From Jiangella muralis (lineage in GTDB: Bacteria > Actinomycetota > Actinomycetes > Jiangellales > Jiangellaceae), in contig NZ_KQ434758.1 of NCBI RefSeq assembly GCF_001270745.1, positions 208,275 through 272,274 of the forward strand: a stretch of DNA of 64,000 bases, written 5' to 3'. Below the pieces are notes generated by a model, which saw only the letters and a list, made by a program, of their open reading frames with translations, had not been told where the DNA came from and ran no database searches. Shown here one piece after another: positions 7,957 through 19,374 of this stretch (its first letter is position 1; each line of letters starts with the position of its first letter). The position numbers and the translations under genes are program-made.

Positions 7957-8934
7957 ACCGGCGAGGTACGCGGCCTCGATCTCCCGCAGCACCGCCTGTG
8001 GCTCGCCGCGCAGCCGCGTCGGCGACACCGGCAGCACCCGCCAGCCCAGCGCTGCGTAGCGTGCCCGTCGCTCCTCGGTGCGCCGGGGCGCGTCGCCGAA
8101 ACCGTGGAAGCTCTGCGAGTCGACCTCGACCACCAGCCGGGCCTGCGGCCAGCAGGCGTCCGGCACGATCCCTCGGTGGCCCGGCAGCACCTGGTTCCAC
8201 CGCGGTTCAGGCAGCAGCCGGCTGGTGAGCACGAGGTCCCGTAGCTCGCACTCCGGCGCCGACCGGCAGCCGGCCTCGATGTCCTTGATCCCTTGCCGGG
8301 CCAGGGCGCCGCCGCGCCGCGGCGCGGCGTCCACCTCGGTCCGCAGCTCGGCCACCGTCGCGCGACGGCGCTGGACCACTTCACACATGAGTGCCCGGGC
8401 GTCGCGCAATGCCAGCGGCCGCCGGGCATGGACGACTGTGTCCACCACGGCGCGCGCCGGCGGCGCCAGAACGACCACGCCGGCGCTCGGTACCATCCCA
8501 TCGAGGACCAGCTCGAGCGGCGGCCCCGAGCGGCGCAGTTCCCGGAACCGTGCGTCGTCGATGCACCGCCTCGGCTCGGGCAGGTGCGAGGTACGGATGA
8601 CCCGGACAAAGCCCACGTTCCCGCGATCGTGCCGGTAGTCCAGCAGGGCATCCACCGTCGCCGTCGGATCAGGCCCATACCGCAGCCCCCACCACCGGCA
8701 CGCCCACGGACCCGTGACCATGCCCCCGGCGCCGACGACGAGTTCCGCGGTGCGAAGCCGGTGGATGTCCTGCAGCGGACCGGTGAAGGTCGCGTAGACA
8801 CCGGGCACGACGCGCTGCCAGGGCCCGCCCGGCCGGACGGCATGCCGCAGCGCACCGATCGACATGCCCGCCGCCAGCGCCTGGGTCCGGGTGATCAACC
8901 CGTCCTGCGCGGCGGCGATCCGGAACACGTTCAC
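7951..8934 (-). CDS. AbiEi-type winged-helix / DUF559 endonuclease-like protein
   Basis: A 327-residue protein when started at the GTG at 8934 (VNVFRIAAAQDGLITRTQALAAG). The N-terminal ~55 residues match the AbiEi antitoxin-type winged helix (GLITRTQALAAGMSIGALRH, then WQRVVPGVYATFTG). The C-terminal ~100 residues match the DUF559/Vsr-like fold: PDACWPQARLVVEVDSQSFH contains the likely D...ExD active-site residues of the PD-(D/E)XK superfamily. Such proteins are numerous in actinomycetes and their function is unproven. The frame stays open upstream to 9057, but that extension translates the flanking palindrome and was not used. No AbiEii-type toxin gene is adjacent. Confidence 0.7.
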   Translation of the reverse strand: MNVFRIAAAQDGLITRTQALAAGMSIGALRHAVRPGGPWQRVVPGVYATFTGPLQDIHRLRTAELVVGAGGMVTGPWACRWWGLRYGPDPTATVDALLDYRHDRGNVGFVRVIRTSHLPEPRRCIDDARFRELRRSGPPLELVLDGMVPSAGVVVLAPPARAVVDTVVHARRPLALRDARALMCEVVQRRRATVAELRTEVDAAPRRGGALARQGIKDIEAGCRSAPECELRDLVLTSRLLPEPRWNQVLPGHRGIVPDACWPQARLVVEVDSQSFHGFGDAPRRTEERRARYAALGWRVLPVSPTRLRGEPQAVLREIEAAYLAGG

Positions 8935-9012
8935 GCGAGCCACACGAGCGAGCCTGCTCCACGCTGCGGGCCGGCGGAAGTGGGCTCGGGCGATCTGTGG
9001 ACAACGCCCGAA

Positions 9013-9062
9013 GATGGTTGAGGGATCCGGGTTGCCAGGGCGACCCGGATCCCTCAACCATC
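9013..9062. repeat. palindromic element, copy 2
   Basis: Perfect 20-base arms (9013-9032 and 9043-9062) surround a 10-base loop. The sequence is almost the same as the element at 7910-7956, so the DUF559/AbiEi-like gene is bracketed by two copies. The right arm overlaps the glgP stop codon (9061-9063). It may act as a terminator for glgP. Confidence 0.95.
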
Positions 9063-11610
9063 ACTCCGGCAGCGCAGCCAAACCCAGCTCGCTGCCATCC
9101 GAGAGCAGGGGGTGGTGGGGGACGACGCGGACGGTGTAGCCGAACGCGCCGGTGCGGTCGAGCTCGACCTCGCCGTCGAAGCGGTAGGCGCCGTCGTCCT
9201 GCCGCTCGCTCAGCGTCATCGGCGTGACGGCGGGTTCGCGCAGCGTGTCGGCGTCGTCGACCGGGCCGTGGACGACCTGGACGTCGACGTCGTCGGGGGT
9301 GAGCGGGCCGAGGGTGACGAAGGCGTGCAGCCGCAGCGTCTGGCCGCGCTCGAAGGTGTCGGCGGTGGTGGTCTCGACGTGGCCGACGCGGACGTGCGGC
9401 CAGGCGGCGCGGACCTGCTCCTTCCAGTCCGCCAGCGAGACCGCGCCGTCGAAGTCGGCGTTCAGGGAGCGGCTGGCCTGCGCCGCCGGCCGGTACAGCT
9501 GCTCGACGTAGTCGCGGACCATGCGGGTGGCCTGCACCTTCGGGCCGAGCGTGGTGAGGGTGTGGCGCAGCTGGTCGACCCAGCGGCGCGGGACGTCCTC
9601 GCCGTCGACGTCGTAGAAGCGGGGCGCGATCTCGTTCTCCAGCAGCTCGTAGAGCGCCGTCGCCTCGAGCTCGTCGCGGTAGGACGGGTCGTCGACGCCC
9701 TCGGCGGACGGGATGTCCCAGCCGTTGACGCCGTCGGACCACTCGTCCCACCAGCCGTCGCGGATGGACAGGTTCAACCCGGCGTTGAGCGCCGCCTTCA
9801 TGCCGGACGTGCCGCACGCCTCGTACGGGCGCAGCGGGTTGTTCAGCCACACGTCGCAGCCGGGGTAGAGGTCCTGCGCCATGCCGATGCCGTAGTCGGG
9901 CAGGAACACGATGCGGTGCCGGATCTCGGGGTCGTCGGCGAAGCGGACCATCTCCTGGATCATCCGCTTGCCGCCGTCGTCGGCCGGGTGCGCCTTGCCG
10001 GCGATGACGAACTGGACCGGACGCTCCGGGTGCAGCAGCAGCGCCTTGAGCCGGGCGGGGTCGCGCAGCATCAGCGTGAGCCGCTTGTACGACGGCACCC
10101 GGCGGGCGAACCCGATGGTGAGGACGCCGGGGTCGAGGACGTCGTCGATCCAGCCCAGTTCGGCGGCGCCGGAGCCGCGGCCGTGCCAGGAGTCGCGCAG
10201 CCGCCGCCGGGCCGACGCGACCAGCCGGGCCCGCAACGTCCGCTTCGCCGACCACAGGTCGGCGTCGGAGACGGTGGCCGTGGCGGCCGTCCAGCCGCCG
10301 CCGGCGACGGCCTTCTCCTCCAGCCGCAGGATCTCCGGCGCCACCCACGTCGGCGCGTGCACGCCGTTGGTGATCGAGCTGATCGGCACCTCGCGCTCGT
10401 CGAACGACGGCCACAGCCCGGCGAACATGCCGCGGCTGACCTCGCCGTGCAGGGTGCTGACGCCGTTGGCGCGGGCGGCCAGCCGCAGCCCCATGACGGC
10501 CATGTTGAAGAAGGACGGGTCGCCGCCCTCGTAGTCCTCGGCGCCAAGCGCCAGGATCTGCTCGACGGACAGGCTCGGGCTGGCGTTGTCGCCGCCGAAG
10601 TGCTGCTTCACGAGGTCGACGGGGAAGCGGTCGATGCCGGCGGGCACCGGCGTGTGCGTGGTGAACACGGTGCCGGCCCGGGTGAACTCGAGCGCCGCCT
10701 CGTACGTCAGCCCGCGCTCCTCGACCAGCTCGCGGATGCGCTCGAGGCCGAGGAAGCCGGCGTGCCCCTCGTTGGTGTGGAACACCTCCGGCGCCGGCGC
10801 GCCGGTGATGCGGCAGTACGCGCGGACCGCCCGCACGCCGCCGACGCCCAGCAGCATCTCCTGCAGCAGCCGGTGCTCGCGGCTGCCGCCGTACAACCGG
10901 TCGGTGACGTCGCGCTCGACCGGGCCGTTGTCGTCGATGTAGGAGTCGAGCAGCAGCAGCGGCACCCGGCCGACCTGCGCCACCCAGACGGCCGCCGTCA
11001 GCACCCGCCCGCCCGGCATGCCGACGGTGACCTGCGCCGGCGTGCCGTCGGCCTCGCGCAGCCGCACCAGCGGCAGGTTGTCGGGGTCGACGACGGGGTA
11101 CCGCTCCTGCTGCCAGCCCTCGCGCGACAGCGACTGCACGAAATACCCGTGCCGGTACAGCAGCCCGACGCCGATGATCGGCACACCGAGGTCGCTGGCC
11201 GCCTTCAGGTGGTCGCCGGCCAGGATGCCCAGGCCGCCGGAGTACTGCGGCAGCACGCGGGTGATGCCGAACTCGGGCGAGAAGTACGCGACGCCGCGCG
11301 GCGCGGCGCCGTCGTGGTCCTGGTACCAGCGCGCCTCGGTCAGGTACTGCTGGAGGTCGTCGTGGGCTGCCTGGACCAGCCCCAGGAACGCGGGGTCGGC
11401 GGCCAGCTCGGCCAGCCGCTCCGGCCGCACCTCACCGAGCAGCCGCACGGGGTCGTGCCCGACCTCGGCCCACAGCTCCGGGTCGACGGCCGCGAACAGC
11501 TCCTGCGTCGGCTGGTGCCACGACCACCGCAGATTCGTGACGAGTTCGCCGAGCGCGGCCAGCGGCTCGGGGAGGACGGTTCGGACCATGAGTCGTCGGA
11601 TCGCACGCAC
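9061..11610 (-). CDS. glgP: alpha-glucan (glycogen) phosphorylase
   Basis: An 849-residue GT35 phosphorylase that releases glucose 1-phosphate from glycogen or maltodextrin. It is of the actinobacterial/archaeal GlgP type with the N-terminal DUF3417-like segment (LGELVTNLRWSWH, AYFSPEFGITRVLPQYSGGLGILAGDHLKAASDLG). The pyridoxal-phosphate site EACGTSGMKAALNAGLNLSIRDGWWDE contains the Schiff-base lysine. The GTG at 11610 gives the family-typical MRAIRRLMVRTVLPEP; an ATG seven codons in is the alternative. It ends in the palindrome shared with its neighbour. Confidence 0.95.
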   Translation of the reverse strand: MRAIRRLMVRTVLPEPLAALGELVTNLRWSWHQPTQELFAAVDPELWAEVGHDPVRLLGEVRPERLAELAADPAFLGLVQAAHDDLQQYLTEARWYQDHDGAAPRGVAYFSPEFGITRVLPQYSGGLGILAGDHLKAASDLGVPIIGVGLLYRHGYFVQSLSREGWQQERYPVVDPDNLPLVRLREADGTPAQVTVGMPGGRVLTAAVWVAQVGRVPLLLLDSYIDDNGPVERDVTDRLYGGSREHRLLQEMLLGVGGVRAVRAYCRITGAPAPEVFHTNEGHAGFLGLERIRELVEERGLTYEAALEFTRAGTVFTTHTPVPAGIDRFPVDLVKQHFGGDNASPSLSVEQILALGAEDYEGGDPSFFNMAVMGLRLAARANGVSTLHGEVSRGMFAGLWPSFDEREVPISSITNGVHAPTWVAPEILRLEEKAVAGGGWTAATATVSDADLWSAKRTLRARLVASARRRLRDSWHGRGSGAAELGWIDDVLDPGVLTIGFARRVPSYKRLTLMLRDPARLKALLLHPERPVQFVIAGKAHPADDGGKRMIQEMVRFADDPEIRHRIVFLPDYGIGMAQDLYPGCDVWLNNPLRPYEACGTSGMKAALNAGLNLSIRDGWWDEWSDGVNGWDIPSAEGVDDPSYRDELEATALYELLENEIAPRFYDVDGEDVPRRWVDQLRHTLTTLGPKVQATRMVRDYVEQLYRPAAQASRSLNADFDGAVSLADWKEQVRAAWPHVRVGHVETTTADTFERGQTLRLHAFVTLGPLTPDDVDVQVVHGPVDDADTLREPAVTPMTLSERQDDGAYRFDGEVELDRTGAFGYTVRVVPHHPLLSDGSELGLAALPE

Positions 11611-11703
11611 GCGGATAACGCTAGTGCCTGACTGTTACATGGGCCTTACCGGCGGACCAGCGGACGGCGACCTGGCCGCCGTCCGCTCGTGCCGTTCGGA
11701 ACC

Positions 11704-13218
11704 TCAGTACACCGGTTGCGTCTGAGGATTGAACTCGTCGTACCGGTTGCCCTTGGCCAGCGCGACCCTCGGGTCCCTGATGTTGAAGACGTCGAAGCCG
11801 CGCTGGATCTCGTTGGAGTAGACGTAGCCGTTGTAGTAGTACGTCGACCACGCGCCGCCGAGGATCAGCCGGTCGGCGTCGAGCGGTCCGCGGTCGAACC
11901 AGGCGATCTCGGTCGGGTTGTACGGGTCGGTGAAGTCGAACACCGAGATGCCGCCCTGGTACCACGCCTGGACGAAGATGTCCTTGCCCGGCACCGGGAT
12001 CAGCGAGCCGTTGTGCGCCACGCAGTTCTCCGTGTTCGCCTGCTCGCGCGGGATCTTGTAGTACGACGCGAACTCCAGCGAGTCGCCGTCCCACGTGTAG
12101 ATGGCGTTGGCGCCGCGGACCGGTCCGATGGTCGGGTTGCAGGTGGGACCGCCGCCACCGCCCAGCTCGTCGGTGAAGATGATCGACGTGCCGTCGTTGT
12201 TGAACGTCGCCGAGTGCCAGAAGGCGAAGTTCGCGTCGCGCACCTGGTCGAGGATCACCGGGTCGAGCGGGTCGGTGATGTCCATGACGATGCCGTCACC
12301 CATGCATGCGCCGGCGGCCAGGCCGAGGTCCGGGTAGGCGGTGATGTCGTGGCAGCCGCTGGTGTTGCGGCCCTGGTTGGCGGCGTCCGGGAAGAGCACC
12401 GGCTCGGCCGCGACGTGCGCCGACTCCGGGTCGTCCAGCGGGACGTCGATGATCGAGATCTTGTCGTGCGGCGGCTGGCAGTCGGCCAGTCCGCTGTTCG
12501 GGCCGTACGACGAGACGTAGATGTAGACGCTGTCGTCACCCGGCACCAGCGTGTGCGTGTGCGAACCGCACGTGGTCTCGACGGACGAGACGTAGTGCGG
12601 GTTGCGCGGGTCGCTGATGTCGAAGATCTTCATGCCCTCCCAGTAGTCCCGGCCGGCCGTGTCGCCGACGCTCGGCAGGTTCGTCGCGCTGCACGAGTCG
12701 TCGGTCCAGCGGGAGTCGGTGGACAGGAAGAGCAGGTCGCCGTAGACGGAGATGTCGTTCTGCGAGCCGGGGCAGAGCACCTGCGACACCAGCTGGGGCT
12801 TGCGCGGGTTGCGGATGTCGTAGACCGTGAAGCCCTCGTAGTTGCCGGCGAACGCGTACGTGCCCTGGAACGCCAGGTCGGAGTTGAACGCGCCCTCGGC
12901 GCTGAACGCGCCGCCCTTCGGCAGGTTCGTCTCCAGGCTCATGTTCGGGGAACTGGCGACGCCGCCGACCGGCAGGATGTCCGACGCCGCCTGGGCGTCC
13001 GCGATCTCGGCCTCGGTGAGGCAGTTCTCCTCGAAGTTGTCGCCGGCGCCCTCGAGCGCTTCGGCGTTGGCACATTCCTCGCCGGACGAGTCCCGCAGGA
13101 GCTCACCGTCGTCGGCGGCGGAGGTCCCGATGGCGCCGAGGGCCAGGCCGCTGCTCACCAGGGCGACCACGGATAGACCGGCCGCCCTCCTTCTCCATCG
13201 ATGTCCGATCATGCGCAC
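11704..13218 (-). CDS. secreted LVIVD-repeat beta-propeller protein
   Basis: A 504-residue protein with a Sec-type signal (RRRAAGLSVVALVSSGLALGAIGTSAA). From about residue 90 it has repeated blades such as GFTVYDIRNPRKPQLVSQV, GMKIFDISDPRNPHYVSSV, DGIVMDITDPLDPVILDQV and GISVFDFTDPYNPTEIAWF, the LVIVD pattern of extracellular beta-propellers. Several cysteines (GEECANAE, TTCGSHTHT, CVAHNGSL) may form disulphides. The function of the family is unknown; it probably acts outside the cell. The 188-base space before the divergent DUF305 gene must hold both promoters; I could not assign them firmly. Confidence 0.85.
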   Translation of the reverse strand: MRMIGHRWRRRAAGLSVVALVSSGLALGAIGTSAADDGELLRDSSGEECANAEALEGAGDNFEENCLTEAEIADAQAASDILPVGGVASSPNMSLETNLPKGGAFSAEGAFNSDLAFQGTYAFAGNYEGFTVYDIRNPRKPQLVSQVLCPGSQNDISVYGDLLFLSTDSRWTDDSCSATNLPSVGDTAGRDYWEGMKIFDISDPRNPHYVSSVETTCGSHTHTLVPGDDSVYIYVSSYGPNSGLADCQPPHDKISIIDVPLDDPESAHVAAEPVLFPDAANQGRNTSGCHDITAYPDLGLAAGACMGDGIVMDITDPLDPVILDQVRDANFAFWHSATFNNDGTSIIFTDELGGGGGPTCNPTIGPVRGANAIYTWDGDSLEFASYYKIPREQANTENCVAHNGSLIPVPGKDIFVQAWYQGGISVFDFTDPYNPTEIAWFDRGPLDADRLILGGAWSTYYYNGYVYSNEIQRGFDVFNIRDPRVALAKGNRYDEFNPQTQPVY

Positions 13219-13406
13219 ACCTCACCGGGGTAGAGAGGACGGGGCCGATCAAGGTCAGGGCCGCACAATAACGGCAATCAACCAGATTGGCCATACTTCT
13301 GTCACAATCCTGCGAAACCTCGACGTGTCCGGTTCCTGACACTCTTCGGCTGGCGCGGATTCGGCCGTACGCTGGCCCGATCCGTCCCCGGCCGGCTGGA
13401 GGAACG

Positions 13407-14075
13407 ATGCGCCGCGCGACCCTCGGCACCACGACGGCGGCGATGGTCGCCGCCCTGCTCGCGCTGGCCGGTTGCAGCGGCGACGACGACGGTGGCCGCG
13501 GCGCCGCGCCGAGCACGTCCACCGTGACCGCCGACTCGCGGGTGATCCAGCCGGGCCGCCCGGGCGAGACGGCGGACGTGATCGAGCCGGGCGAGGACGT
13601 CGAGATCGTCGACGGCGGCCACAGCGAGACCGACGTCCGGTTCGTCGAGCAGATGATCCCGCACCACCGTCAGGCCGTCACGATGGCCGAGCTGGCCGTG
13701 GACCGTGCGCAGGACGAGCGCGTCCTGCTGGTCGCCGACCGGATCATCGCCGCGCAGGGCCCGGAGATCGCCGTCCTGGAGGGCTGGCTGACGGAGCGGG
13801 AGCTGCCGGTACCGGCCGCCGGCACCGAGCACGACCACGGCCTGCCCGGCATGATCACGCCGCTGCAGCTGGAGCAGCTGGGCAACATCAGCGGCGCGGA
13901 GTTCGACGAGTTGTTCCTCACCTACATGAGCCAGCACCACGCCGGCGCCATCGACATGGCCGCCGCCGAGCTGAACGGCGGCGTCAACCAGCTCGTGCTG
14001 GAGATGGCGAGTGACGTGAGCGTCGAGCAGGGCATCGAGATCGACCGCATGCGGGAGATCCTGGACAGCCTCTGA
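13407..14075 (+). CDS. DUF305 domain lipoprotein
   Basis: A 222-residue lipoprotein (lipobox LALAGCSG) started at the ATG at 13407, preceded by GGAGGAACG. The DUF305 ferritin-like four-helix domain is clear: FVEQMIPHHRQAVTMAELAV near residues 77-96 and FLTYMSQHHAGAIDMAAAEL near 170-190 carry the paired His-His and Met residues conserved in this family. Related proteins are linked with copper or other metal resistance; the metal here is not known. It lies just upstream of the treS promoter region, in the same direction. Confidence 0.9.
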   Translation: MRRATLGTTTAAMVAALLALAGCSGDDDGGRGAAPSTSTVTADSRVIQPGRPGETADVIEPGEDVEIVDGGHSETDVRFVEQMIPHHRQAVTMAELAVDRAQDERVLLVADRIIAAQGPEIAVLEGWLTERELPVPAAGTEHDHGLPGMITPLQLEQLGNISGAEFDELFLTYMSQHHAGAIDMAAAELNGGVNQLVLEMASDVSVEQGIEIDRMREILDSL

Positions 14076-14092
14076 ACACCCCGGACGAGGCG

Positions 14093-14116
14093 GTTTGCCC
14101 GCATCGAGGTGGGTAT
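14093..14116 (+). promoter_or_regulatory. stress-sigma-type promoter motif before treS
   Basis: GTTT at 14093-14096 and GGGTAT at 14111-14116 are separated by 14 bases, matching the GTTT-N14-16-GGGTAT pattern of Streptomyces SigB/SigF-group promoters. The motif lies about 80 bases before the treS start. Sequence match only. Confidence 0.5.
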
Positions 14117-14198
14117 GAAGAATGGCTCAGCGGGCGGGCCGACGCCCGCATCGACACGTCGTCACGAGAGGTAACGTGCGTACCGCCTCTACCATCGA

Positions 14199-15907
<1,709 letters not shown>

Positions 15908-15911
<4 letters not shown>

Positions 15912-17305
15912 CGGTCGACGAACGGTTGTCCGAGGCGGTGGCGCTGCTGCCCGAGTGGCTGCCGCACCAGCACTGGTTCACCGGCGCACGGTCCGCGCCG
16001 CTCGGGGTCCGCCCGGTGGCGGCCACGCTGCTGCACGACGGCGAGCCGCGGGTGTGGCACCTGCTGGCCGAGGTCACGCACGCCGACGGCGCCGACGTCT
16101 ACCAGGTGCCGTTGTCGGTGCACAGCCAGCGCGCCGAGCGCCTCGACCACGTCCACCTCGGCCACACCGCCGACGGCCACGTCTACGACGCGCTGCACGA
16201 CAAGGAGGCGACGGCGGCGCTGCTGGACCACTTCGCCGCCGACGCGCCCGCAACGGCGGGGCTGCGCTTCCACGTCAAGCCCGACGTCGAGGTGCCGTAC
16301 GGCGAGCCGTCGCTGGTGCTGCCCGGCGAGCACCACAACACCAGCCTGGCCTACGGCAACGCGGCACTGCTCAAGGTGTTCCGCCGGGTCGACCCGGGCC
16401 TGAACCCCGACGTCGAGCTGAACGAGGCGCTCACCGACGCCGGCTCCACGCTGGTCGCGCCCTTCCTGGGCTGGGTCGACGGCGACTGGCCCGGCGCCGA
16501 CGGGCCGGTATCGGGCAGCCTGGCGATGCTGCGCGGCTTCCTGACCACGGCGTCCGACGGCTGGGCGCTGGCCACCGCGAGCGTGCGCGACCTCTACGCC
16601 GAGGGCGACCTGCACGCCGACGAGGTGGGCGGCGACTTCGCGGCCGAGTCGTACCGCCTGGGCATGGCGACGGCGCGGGTGCACGAGACGCTGGCCGAGG
16701 TGCTGCCCACCGGCACTATGGCGCCGTCCGGCCTGAACCAGCTGGCCGACGCGATGGCCCGCCGGCTCGACACCGCCGTCGCGACGGTGCCCGAGCTGGA
16801 GCCGTTCGCCGCCGGGCTGCGGTCGCACTACGACGTGCTGCGCGAGCACACCGACGCGGTCGCCGTCCAGCGCGTCCACGGCGGCTACCACCTGGGGCAG
16901 GTGCTGCGCACCGTGCTGGGCTGGAAGCTGATCGACTTCGAGGGCGAGCTGATGGCGCCTGCGGCCGAGCGCAGGGCCATGCACTCCCCCGTCCGCGACG
17001 TCGCGCAACTGCTGCGCTCGTTCGACTACGCGGCCCGGCACCTGCTGATCACCGACCACCCGCCGGACGACCCCGCGCACGACCAGCTGGCCTACCGCGC
17101 GCACGAGTGGACGCAGCGCAACAGCGAGGCGTTCTGCAACGGCTACGCGTCGGCGGCGGTCCTCGACCCGCGCGACGAGCCGGAGCTGCTGACCGCCTAC
17201 GAGACCGACACCGCGGTCTACGAGGTGGTCTTCGAAGCCCGGCGACGGCCCAGCTGGCTGCCGATCCCACTGGCCGCGGTGGAACGGCTGGCGCGCTCCG
17301 GCTAG
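15908..17305 (+). CDS. mak: maltokinase
   Basis: A 465-residue maltokinase (Pep2/Mak), which phosphorylates maltose to maltose 1-phosphate with ATP, the donor for GlgE. The N-terminal cap begins LPEWLPHQHWFTGARSAPL. Kinase motifs are ALLKVFRRVDPGLNPDVELNEAL (ATP-binding lysine and Glu), HGGYHLGQVLRT (catalytic loop) and KLIDFEGELM (metal-binding DFE), followed by SPVRDVAQLLRSFDYAARH. The GTG start lies inside the treS stop region (GTGA), which is decisive for the start. Confidence 0.95.
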
Positions 17306-17352
17306 CTCCGGGGTACCCTCTTCTCCGGGCACCTGACCTCGAAGGAGCGTGG

Positions 17353-19365
17353 ATGACGGAGTACGTGTCCGTCCACCCGGACCGGTTGCGTGATCTCGCT
17401 CGCAAGCTGCAGGCGGCTGCGGGCACCGTGCGTGAGAAGACCCCTACCATCGTCGATGGCATCAGCGGCTGGGACGGGTCGTTCAGCGGGGCGAAACTGG
17501 ACGCGCTGGCCGACTGGCTCGACAACCAGTGGGGGCCGATGTTCGACCGCGCCGACCTCGCCACCACCGCCGCCAACCAACCGGCGTACTCCACGCCGGG
17601 CAACAGGCTGTACGCCGTGCCGTGGGACGTCACCCAGCAGGACCTCGCCGAAGAGGGCGCCCAGGACGCGCGCGACCTCTCCTTGGCGATGAACAGCGAA
17701 GACGCGACCATTCGCGACGAGGCGCAGCGCGAGGCCGCCGAGGCCATGGAGGCGCACGCCGACGATCCCGCCTATCTGCAGGCGTTCTACAACAACGGCG
17801 GCGCCGAGGTCATCACCACGATGAACCGGCAGATCGCCGAGCAGGGCGTGCCGCCGTCGGACAAGAACCAGAACCGGCTGCGGCTGTTCGCCACCGGCGT
17901 CGCGGCGGTGAGCCGGTTCTCCGAGACCGGCGAGGTCACGCTCACCGAGGGCGCGCTCGACCCGCTGAGCTCGGTCGACAACACGCTCCAGAACGGCATC
18001 ATGATGATGTACGGGCCGGGCGGCGACCAGTACGGTTCGGCGTTCCTGCGCACCGTCGCCGACAACGCCCTGCAGTGGCGCGAGGACAACGACCCGCCGC
18101 GGCCGCATTACAGCGCGCCGATGACCACCGCCGGCGGCTACGTGCCCGGCGGGTACGTCCAGAACGACGACGACTGGTGGACCCGCATCGGCATCGACGT
18201 CGACTACCTCGACAACAATGCCGAGGACGCCGCCAACGGCATGGAGTTGATGCAGCAGTTCGACCCCGTCAACTCCATCCTGAACCGCACCGGGGAGAAC
18301 CCGGAGGCCAGCCGGCAGCTGCTCAGCGGCGACGACGGCCTCGAGAACGCCCAGCGGCTGGTCGACTACGACTGGCAGTCGCCCGGCGCGGTCCAGCACG
18401 ACGACAGCGGCCCGGCGGCGACGGTGCTGATCGCGGCCACCCAGGACCGCGGCCCGGAGGAGGGCCAGGAGTCCGCGCAGGCGGCGGCGAACATCTTCCA
18501 GGCCGGTTACGAACTCAGCAAGCGCGACCGCGACGATTACGACAAGGAGCAGCTCCCGCAGTTGCCGTCGTCGCTGGCCGAGGCGATGGCGGTCGTCGGG
18601 TCCACGTACGCGCCCGACATGGCCGCCTCGACCGGTGAGCCCAACGCGACCATCAACGAGGTGGTCCGCGACGGCAACGGCTTCTACGTCTCCACCAACA
18701 CCGTCGTCATGAACGGCTTCATGAAGGCGTTCATGACCGACCCGGAGGCCGCGGGGGCCTTCCGGGGCGCCGTCCAGGCACAGATGGAGGTGTCGGCCCA
18801 GCTGTTGTCGACCAACCAGTCCGACAACCCCGACCTGCTGCGCCAGTTCGGGTTCCTCAACGGCATGGTGTCGGTCGCCTTCGCCGACCAGGACTTCACC
18901 GAGGCCGAGGCGCGCGACGCCGCGAACAAGCAGAACCAGATCTACTTCGACGTCACCAAGGACTTCCTCGAGGCCATCCCGATCGCCGGCGAGTCGGCCG
19001 ACTTCATGCGCTCGGTGGCCACCGCCATCGGCGGCTCGCAGAAGGAGAACCTGTTCCCGACCGACGGCACGCAGCAGGTCGAGAGCGACATCCAGTACCA
19101 GATGACCACCGACATCGCCGACATGCGCACCTACGTCGCGCAGGGCTTCATGAACTCGGGGGTCTACGCGCCGCCGGCCGACGCGTCGTACGTGCACGAC
19201 GGCAAGATCGCGCCGAGCAACGACCAGGAGTGGGCCGAGTTCAACCGGTGGTGGAGCAGCCTGCCGGCCGAGTACGCGAACATCGCCAACGGCGCGCCCG
19301 ACGGCTTCCGCGACGCCACCACCGTGTTCGCCCCCAACGACGACCGCTTCTCGGAACCGAAGTAG
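17353..19365 (+). CDS. large WXG100-like/DUF6571-type protein of unknown function
   Basis: A 670-residue acidic protein without signal peptide or membrane segment. Its first ~90 residues (YVSVHPDRLRDLARKLQAAAG, then ISGWDGSFSGAKLDALADWLDNQWG) look like a helical WXG100-type domain with a W-D-G turn near residue 40. The rest is mostly helical and matches no domain I recognise with certainty; its layout resembles the DUF6571 family of actinomycetes. An AAGGAG site precedes ATG 17353. It is followed after 9 bases by a 90-residue WXG100-like gene, so the two are probably a pair exported by a type VII system encoded elsewhere. Confidence 0.6.
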   Translation: MTEYVSVHPDRLRDLARKLQAAAGTVREKTPTIVDGISGWDGSFSGAKLDALADWLDNQWGPMFDRADLATTAANQPAYSTPGNRLYAVPWDVTQQDLAEEGAQDARDLSLAMNSEDATIRDEAQREAAEAMEAHADDPAYLQAFYNNGGAEVITTMNRQIAEQGVPPSDKNQNRLRLFATGVAAVSRFSETGEVTLTEGALDPLSSVDNTLQNGIMMMYGPGGDQYGSAFLRTVADNALQWREDNDPPRPHYSAPMTTAGGYVPGGYVQNDDDWWTRIGIDVDYLDNNAEDAANGMELMQQFDPVNSILNRTGENPEASRQLLSGDDGLENAQRLVDYDWQSPGAVQHDDSGPAATVLIAATQDRGPEEGQESAQAAANIFQAGYELSKRDRDDYDKEQLPQLPSSLAEAMAVVGSTYAPDMAASTGEPNATINEVVRDGNGFYVSTNTVVMNGFMKAFMTDPEAAGAFRGAVQAQMEVSAQLLSTNQSDNPDLLRQFGFLNGMVSVAFADQDFTEAEARDAANKQNQIYFDVTKDFLEAIPIAGESADFMRSVATAIGGSQKENLFPTDGTQQVESDIQYQMTTDIADMRTYVAQGFMNSGVYAPPADASYVHDGKIAPSNDQEWAEFNRWWSSLPAEYANIANGAPDGFRDATTVFAPNDDRFSEPK

Positions 19366-19374
19366 GAGCCCGCC

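Noticed and set aside
8935-9057. A longer N-terminus of the DUF559/AbiEi-like protein
   Set aside because: It would translate the flanking palindrome; the GTG at 8934 fits the family start.
9112-11631. A long rightward open frame (839 codons) opposite glgP
   Set aside because: Antisense shadow produced by high-GC codon bias; the encoded sequence is low-complexity Val/Arg/Gly-rich, while the opposite strand encodes a clear phosphorylase.
15955-17352. Apparent fusion of an upstream frame to the 670-residue WXG-like protein
   Set aside because: The upstream part is an alternative frame of the maltokinase gene; a good ribosome-binding site precedes ATG 17353.
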